NCBI RefSeq assembly: GCF_036327775.1
Contig: NZ_CP109598.1
Coordinates: 2,542,001-2,606,000, forward strand
Length of the DNA: 64,000 nt
Reading direction: 5' to 3'
DNA from: Streptomyces sp. NBC_01498
GTDB taxonomy: Bacteria > Actinomycetota > Actinomycetes > Streptomycetales > Streptomycetaceae
Shown here: positions 59,943 to 64,000 of the stretch, piece after piece
Layout of the letters: every line of letters begins with the position of its first letter
Numbering within the stretch: position 1 is the stretch's first letter
Program-made: the position numbers and the translations under genes
Notes under the pieces: model-generated
What the model saw: only the letters and a program-made list of their open reading frames with translations
What the model was told of the DNA's origin: nothing
Database searches by the model: none

Positions 59943-60991
59943 GAGAGAGCGCGCTCGATCTCGTCCGCCGGGAACACGGTCCGCCTGCTCTCGCCGAGCA
60001 GCCGCCCCTGAAACTCCTCCAAAACGAGCGCCGAACGCGCGTACCGGTCCAGAAGCGCGCCGACGTCATCGCGTACGCCCTCCGGCCGCCGCCCGGCCGT
60101 CCACGCGCGCAGGAACCGGACGTGCCGCGCATCGTCGCGTTCGTCGTCGAACAGATGGTGCCGGATGAGATGGGTCGTCGTGTAGAAGCGGTCGTACAGC
60201 CGGTGACGCGCGTGGAAGTCGGCCTCGGGCGGGGCGAGTTCGAAGCCGGAGCTGAGGGCGAGCCCGAAGTCGGCGAAGTAGATCAGCCGCCCGTCGGTGA
60301 GGACGTTGCGGAAGTGGGCGTCGAAGTGGACCAGCCCGCGCGCGCTCATGAAGTCGGCGCCACGGGTCAGGGCGTCCACGACCCAGGGGTACGGCGACGG
60401 CTCCCCGTCCGCCCCGTGCCGCCGTTCGGCCAGCCAACCGCCGAGTGTGTGCGGCACATGTTCAAGGAACAGCACCAATTCGGCCGTCGACGCCCCGAGG
60501 GCCTCCAGCCGCCGGCGTACGGCGGGTGAACCGTCCCAGTGCGAGACGGCCTTGTCGATGCCGCCGAACCCGTCCACGAATCCGTCGGGGGCGGAACCGG
60601 GCAGCACCCGCCAGTGGTACATCAGCGGAAAACCCTGGTAGGCGTCGGCGTCATCGAGGACCCACCGGGTGGTCAGGGTGTGGGTGGCGAGCTCTCGCCA
60701 GGCACCGAATCCGGCGGAGCCGATGCCGTACTGGTAGAAGAGCGGCAGCCCGAAGAGGTTGGCGGTCGACCGCGCGTGCGAGGGACGCAGTTCAAGCTCG
60801 GTGAGCGGGATCCGCTTGACGAAAACGCGCCTGCCGCCGACGTCCAGCTCCCCCGACCGACCGCCGATCCCGGCCCCGAGCGGGTCGGCCCCCGCGACGA
60901 GCTGCCCGAGCCGCCGGTCGCCGAGCGGCGCGAGGACGGCTCCGACGGCGGCGAAGTCGGCCAACCGCCGCGTGCGCAGTGCCTGGTTCAT
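59939..60991 (-). CDS. Kinase-fold (aminoglycoside phosphotransferase/protein kinase-like) protein
   Basis: A 350-residue protein with a kinase fold. VFVKRIPL gives a candidate ATP Lys59, then GLVHFDAHFRNVL (219-231) with catalytic Asp224 and Asn229, and IYFADFGLAL with DFG Asp241. The N-lobe starts with an ELDVGGRRVFVKR pattern. It fits the APH/choline-kinase-like group found as uncharacterised actinobacterial proteins; the substrate is unknown. The 3' end overlaps the ArsR promoter. Start ATG 60991; the GC-rich gap to the MocR gene is 138 bases. Confidence 0.8.
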   Translation of the reverse strand: MNQALRTRRLADFAAVGAVLAPLGDRRLGQLVAGADPLGAGIGGRSGELDVGGRRVFVKRIPLTELELRPSHARSTANLFGLPLFYQYGIGSAGFGAWRELATHTLTTRWVLDDADAYQGFPLMYHWRVLPGSAPDGFVDGFGGIDKAVSHWDGSPAVRRRLEALGASTAELVLFLEHVPHTLGGWLAERRHGADGEPSPYPWVVDALTRGADFMSARGLVHFDAHFRNVLTDGRLIYFADFGLALSSGFELAPPEADFHARHRLYDRFYTTTHLIRHHLFDDERDDARHVRFLRAWTAGRRPEGVRDDVGALLDRYARSALVLEEFQGRLLGESRRTVFPADEIERALS

Positions 60992-61129
60992 GGTCGGTGC
61001 CTCGACTTCGGATCGGTGCGGTGTGCCGCCGGGCGGCTCAGCTTGTCAGACCCGCGCCCGGCCCGCGCCCGGCCGCCGCCGCACCGAAGGGGCTGCCCGC
61101 CCGCCGCCCGACGCACCACCGGAGAGCGC

Positions 61130-62773
61130 TCACTCCAGCACCCGGCACAGCGCGTCCAGCGCCCCCGGCCAGGCGCTCTCGGTGGGCGCGCCGAAGCCGA
61201 TGACCAGGGCCTCGCGGGCAACGGGCGGGAGCGAGGGGTGGCGAAAGGCGGACAGGCCCCGGATGTCCAGGCCGTGGCGGGCCGCCGAGTCGGTCATGGC
61301 GCGTTCACCCCTGCCCGGCGGTAGCTCGACCACGGCGTGCAGTCCGGCGGAGATACCGGTCACCCGGCACTCCGGCGCGCGCGCCGCCAGCGCCTCCACG
61401 AGCTGGTCGCGCCGGCGCCGGTAGCGCAGGCGCATCGACCGGACGTGCCGGTCGTACGCGCCGGAGGCGAGGAACTCGGCCAGGGTGAGCTGGTCCAGGG
61501 CGCTCGGCACCGTGCCGACCCGCCCCTTCGCCCCGGTCACCTCCCCCACCAGTGCCTCGGGCAGCACCATCCACGCGAGCCGCAGCCCGGGAGCCAGGGA
61601 CTTGCTCGCCGTGCCCAGATGGACCACCCGTTCCGGGTCGAGTCCTTGCAGGGCGCCCACGGGCTGGCGGTCGTAACGGAACTCCCCGTCGTAGTCGTCC
61701 TCCAGGATCAGCCCGCCCGTGCGCCGCGCCCAGTCGACCGCTTCCGCACGCCGGTCGGAGTGGAGCGCGGCGCCGGTCGGGTACTGGTGTGCCGGGGTCA
61801 GCAGCACCGCGTCGACGCCGCGCAGTTCGCCTTCGCCCGAGGCCAACTCCGCCGTGCGGGTGCCGAGTTCGTCCAGCGGGAGCGCGGGCGTACGCAGTCC
61901 GGCGGCGGTCAGGATGTCCCGGTGGAAGTCGAGCCCGTACGACTCCACGGCCACCGCCCGCGCCTTCCCGGCGGCCCCGCCCCGCGCCTTCCCCGTGGGT
62001 CGTCCCCGGCGGGCCGCGAGCACCCTCCCCATCAGGGCCAGCCCGTGCACGAACCCGGAGCACAGCACGACGCGCTCGGGGTCGGCGTACACGCCGCGCG
62101 TGCGGGCCAGGTAGTCGGCGAGGGCGGCGCGCAGTTCGGGCCGCCCGCGCTCGTCGCCGTAGTCGAACGCGTCGTACGGCGCGACGGCCAGCGCCCGGCG
62201 GGCGGCGGCCAGCCATTCCGCCCGCGGAAACGAGCCGAGGTCCGGGGTGCCGACCCGCAGACTGTGCGTGGGCGTGGGCCGCGCCGGCCGCGCGGGCGGG
62301 CCGCTCGGGGTCCGGGCGCGCGGCGCGGCCCGCCGGGCGACCCGCGTCCCGGAGCCCTGCCGCGCGGTGAGCCAGCCCTCGGCGACGAGTTCGGCGTACG
62401 CGTCGGCCACGGTGTTGCGGGCGATGCCCAGATCCGCGGCGAGCGTACGGGAGGAGGGCAGCCGGGTGCCGGGAGTCAGCCGCCCGGTGCGGACGGCCTC
62501 GCGCAGCGCGTCCATCAACCCCGTACGGAGCCCGGGACCGCGCACCTCCAGATGCAGATCGGAGCCGACGGTGACCGAGGTGACAGACGCCGCGGACGTG
62601 GCCGGCACCACAGGGGTGACAGGCGCGACCGGAGCGACCTCAGCAGCGGAAGTGGCGGAGGAGGCGGGCGAGGCGGGGGCAAGGGACGAGGTGGAGAAGG
62701 CGGGGGATACCGGCCGCCCGTCGCTCTCCGACCGCTCCCGGCCGCCCGGCGAATTGGCCCATGATTCCGTCAT
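61130..62773 (-). CDS. MocR/PdxR-type GntR regulator with aminotransferase domain
   Basis: A 547-residue regulator. The N-terminal wHTH (about 73-145) is GLMDALREAVRTGRLTPGTRLPSSRTLAADLGIARNTVADAYAELVAEGWL. It is followed by a fold-type I aminotransferase-like domain with FDYGDERGRPELRAALADYL, EDDYDGEFRYDR and the PLP Lys in GTASKSLAPGLRLAWMV. A long Ala/Ser/Thr/Pro-rich segment precedes the wHTH. It is divergent from the AhpD-like gene with 41 bases between starts, so control of it is plausible. Members often regulate PLP or GABA genes; none lie here. Confidence 0.9.
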   Translation of the reverse strand: MTESWANSPGGRERSESDGRPVSPAFSTSSLAPASPASSATSAAEVAPVAPVTPVVPATSAASVTSVTVGSDLHLEVRGPGLRTGLMDALREAVRTGRLTPGTRLPSSRTLAADLGIARNTVADAYAELVAEGWLTARQGSGTRVARRAAPRARTPSGPPARPARPTPTHSLRVGTPDLGSFPRAEWLAAARRALAVAPYDAFDYGDERGRPELRAALADYLARTRGVYADPERVVLCSGFVHGLALMGRVLAARRGRPTGKARGGAAGKARAVAVESYGLDFHRDILTAAGLRTPALPLDELGTRTAELASGEGELRGVDAVLLTPAHQYPTGAALHSDRRAEAVDWARRTGGLILEDDYDGEFRYDRQPVGALQGLDPERVVHLGTASKSLAPGLRLAWMVLPEALVGEVTGAKGRVGTVPSALDQLTLAEFLASGAYDRHVRSMRLRYRRRRDQLVEALAARAPECRVTGISAGLHAVVELPPGRGERAMTDSAARHGLDIRGLSAFRHPSLPPVAREALVIGFGAPTESAWPGALDALCRVLE

Positions 62774-62814
62774 GGAAATGGACCATACCGCTGCGCCACC
62801 AGGCGGGTAGCGTC

Positions 62815-63378
62815 ATGGGTATGACGACGACGAACGACAGCGAACAGGCCACCACAGCCACGACGGCCCACACCCACGGGACCGACGGGACTCACGGGAC
62901 CGACCGGGCCCCCGAGCACCGGCCACGGATGGCGTGGGCCGCACTCGCGCCCGAGGTGTTCCGGGCCATGGTCGGGCTGGACCGGGCCGTGCGGCGTGGC
63001 GTGGATCCGGTGCTGTACGGGCTGGTGAAGATCCGTGCGTCGCAGCTCAACCACTGTGCGTACTGCCTGGACATGCACACGCAGGACGCGCTGGCCGCCG
63101 GGGAGTCGGCGCGGCGGATCGTCCAGCTCACCGCCTGGGAGGAGGCCCGCCACTTCTACTCGGCGAAGGAGATCGCCGCGATCGAGCTGACCGAGGCGAT
63201 CACCGTACTGACGGACGGTTTCGTGCCGGACGCGGTGTACGAGCGGGCGGCGGCCCACTTCGAGGAGGCCGAACTCGCCCATCTGATCGCGGCGATCACG
63301 GTCATCAACTCCTGGAACCGGTTCGCCGTGACGACACGGATGGTTCCCGGCCACCACACGCCCGGGTCGCTCGCGTGA
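62815..63378 (+). CDS. AhpD-like carboxymuconolactone decarboxylase-family protein
   Basis: A 187-residue protein with the AhpD redox motif NHCAYCLDMHTQDA (Cys-x2-Cys with a following His) and the family strands VYGLVKIRASQLNHC-like and LTEAITVLTDGFVPDAVYERA. It probably acts as a small peroxidase or disulphide reductase (alkylhydroperoxidase). The first 35 residues are a Thr/His/Gly/Asp-rich extension. ATG 62815 is used; ATG 62821 is nearly equal. The stop overlaps the GTG of the next gene (GTGA), and a 29-bp duplication lies at that junction. Confidence 0.88.
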   Translation: MGMTTTNDSEQATTATTAHTHGTDGTHGTDRAPEHRPRMAWAALAPEVFRAMVGLDRAVRRGVDPVLYGLVKIRASQLNHCAYCLDMHTQDALAAGESARRIVQLTAWEEARHFYSAKEIAAIELTEAITVLTDGFVPDAVYERAAAHFEEAELAHLIAAITVINSWNRFAVTTRMVPGHHTPGSLA

Positions 63379-63425
63379 CGGCGGACCGCCCCGCCGGGGT
63401 CGCTCGCGTGGACGCGGACCGCCCG
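63364..63425. repeat. 29-bp direct repeat across the AhpD-like/PEP mutase gene junction
   Basis: Copy 1 is 63364-63392 and copy 2 is 63397-63425. They differ at a few bases near the centre and end. The distance of 33 bases keeps the frame of the downstream gene, so the repeat adds 11 codons to its N-terminus (GTG 63375 versus GTG 63408). Confidence 0.75.
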
Positions 63426-64000
63426 GTGACGGTGTTCCGCGCGCTGCACCACGGCCGCGCGCCCGAGGATCCGCTGGTCCTGCCGGGCCCCTGGGACGCG
63501 GCCAGCGCGCGCGTCTTCGCGGAGGCCGGTTTCCCGGCGCTGGCGACGCCGAGCCTGGGGGTGGCGGCGTCGCTCGGGTACGAGGACGGTTCCACCCCGC
63601 CGGACGAGATGTTCGCGGCGGTCGCCCGTATCGTGCGGGCCGTCTCCACCGGCGACACGCCGCCCGTGCCGGTCAGCGCCGACATCGAGGACGGGTACGG
63701 ACTGGCGCCCGCCGAGTTGGTGGAGCGGCTGCTGGCCACGGGCGCCGTGGGCTGCAACCTGGAGGACTCGGCCGGCGGCCGGCTCAAGGACCCGCGCCAA
63801 CAGGCCGACCGGCTGGCGGAGGTGCGCGCGGCGGCCGGGGACGCGCTGTTCGTCAACGCGCGCGTCGACACGTTCCTCCGTGGCGTGCCCGACCCGGCGG
63901 CGGCGATCGCCCGCGCCCGGCTGTACGTCGCCGCCGGGGCCGACTGCGTGTACCCGATCGCCGTGCCCCGCGAGGCGATCCCGGCGCTCCGGGCCGGGAT
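63375..64000 (+). CDS. Isocitrate lyase/PEP mutase family protein (3' end cut by the window)
   Basis: The visible 208 residues show the phosphoenolpyruvate mutase-like barrel: FPALATPSLGVAASLGYEDG, PVSADIEDGYG (metal-binding Asp-Ile-Glu-Asp), GCNLEDSAGG (catalytic-type Glu), LFVNARVDTFLRG and ADCVYPIA. These are typical of 2-methylisocitrate lyase-like/oxaloacetate hydrolase-type proteins. The start is GTG 63375, coupled to the AhpD-like stop; GTG 63408 or GTG 63426 would remove the repeat-derived N-terminus. No phosphonate genes are visible here. Role is unknown. Confidence 0.85.
   Translation, partial: MTADRPAGVARVDADRPVTVFRALHHGRAPEDPLVLPGPWDAASARVFAEAGFPALATPSLGVAASLGYEDGSTPPDEMFAAVARIVRAVSTGDTPPVPVSADIEDGYGLAPAELVERLLATGAVGCNLEDSAGGRLKDPRQQADRLAEVRAAAGDALFVNARVDTFLRGVPDPAAAIARARLYVAAGADCVYPIAVPREAIPALRAG

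Overview
The window is chromosomal DNA of a Streptomyces or close relative. It is very GC-rich, with strong third-position G/C bias, GTG/TTG starts, many 1-4 bp stop/start overlaps, WhiJ-type Scr1/DUF397/ATPase genes, a SapA-like exoprotein and a chitinase under a DasR-type operator. From memory, not from a search, the order trpS - DD-carboxypeptidase - SCO4848-type protein - metallophosphoesterase - sdhBADC matches the S. coelicolor SCO4839-SCO4858 region. The cell-wall glycopolymer genes at the left end sit where that species has its Kdn (teichulosonic acid) locus.

Layout. 0-8 kb: surface glycopolymer genes, comprising a GT2 glycosyltransferase, a polysialyltransferase-family protein, and a translationally coupled pair on the other strand (a GT29 sialyltransferase-like protein, then a GT8/TPR-like/pyruvyltransferase fusion). 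A NUDIX gene and an HTH gene lie between them. 8-11.3 kb: a virginiamycin B lyase-like propeller coupled to a CocE-type hydrolase, and a methyltransferase. 11.3-16 kb: a visibly less GC-rich accessory block with a HIT protein, a cytidylate-kinase-like protein and a ThiL-like kinase (the last two coupled), an unknown protein with a GAF-like end, and a second HIT protein. This block is the best candidate for an undescribed system.

16-36 kb: a mosaic accessory stretch with scars. It holds a glycosyltransferase with its catalytic middle deleted, a VOC protein, a lipoprotein, DUF1062, a pentameric ligand-gated channel homologue, a GH18 chitinase with a dre site inside its promoter, a remnant of an aminoglycoside nucleotidyltransferase, the Scr1/DUF397/ATPase trio, a LysE exporter, an L,D-transpeptidase lipoprotein, a sigma factor with a coupled membrane protein, an IS5-type transposase scrap, CrcB, an aquaglyceroporin, a SapA-like protein, a methyltransferase, an MFS pump and a ferric-reductase-like membrane protein.

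36-64 kb: mostly core. It holds a hypothetical protein, GH20 hexosaminidase, a divergent OHCU-decarboxylase homologue that needs a CTG start, sdhCDAB, a nucleotidyltransferase fused to a cold-shock-like domain, metallophosphoesterase, SCO4848-type protein, DD-carboxypeptidase, YihY, a DprE2-like reductase, a 2H phosphoesterase and trpS. These are followed by a sigma/regulator/membrane-protein set, ornithine aminotransferase, a glutathionylspermidine-synthase-like pair, a CatB-type acetyltransferase, an ArsR-VOC operon with an apparently leaderless promoter/operator, a kinase-fold protein, a MocR regulator, an AhpD-like protein, and a PEP mutase/isocitrate lyase-family gene cut by the window end.

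Several sets look functionally linked. The left-end enzymes probably build and decorate an acidic cell-surface polymer. Chitinase and hexosaminidase serve chitin/GlcNAc use. The L,D-transpeptidase and DD-carboxypeptidase remodel peptidoglycan. No tRNA, rRNA, CRISPR array or intact mobile element was seen.
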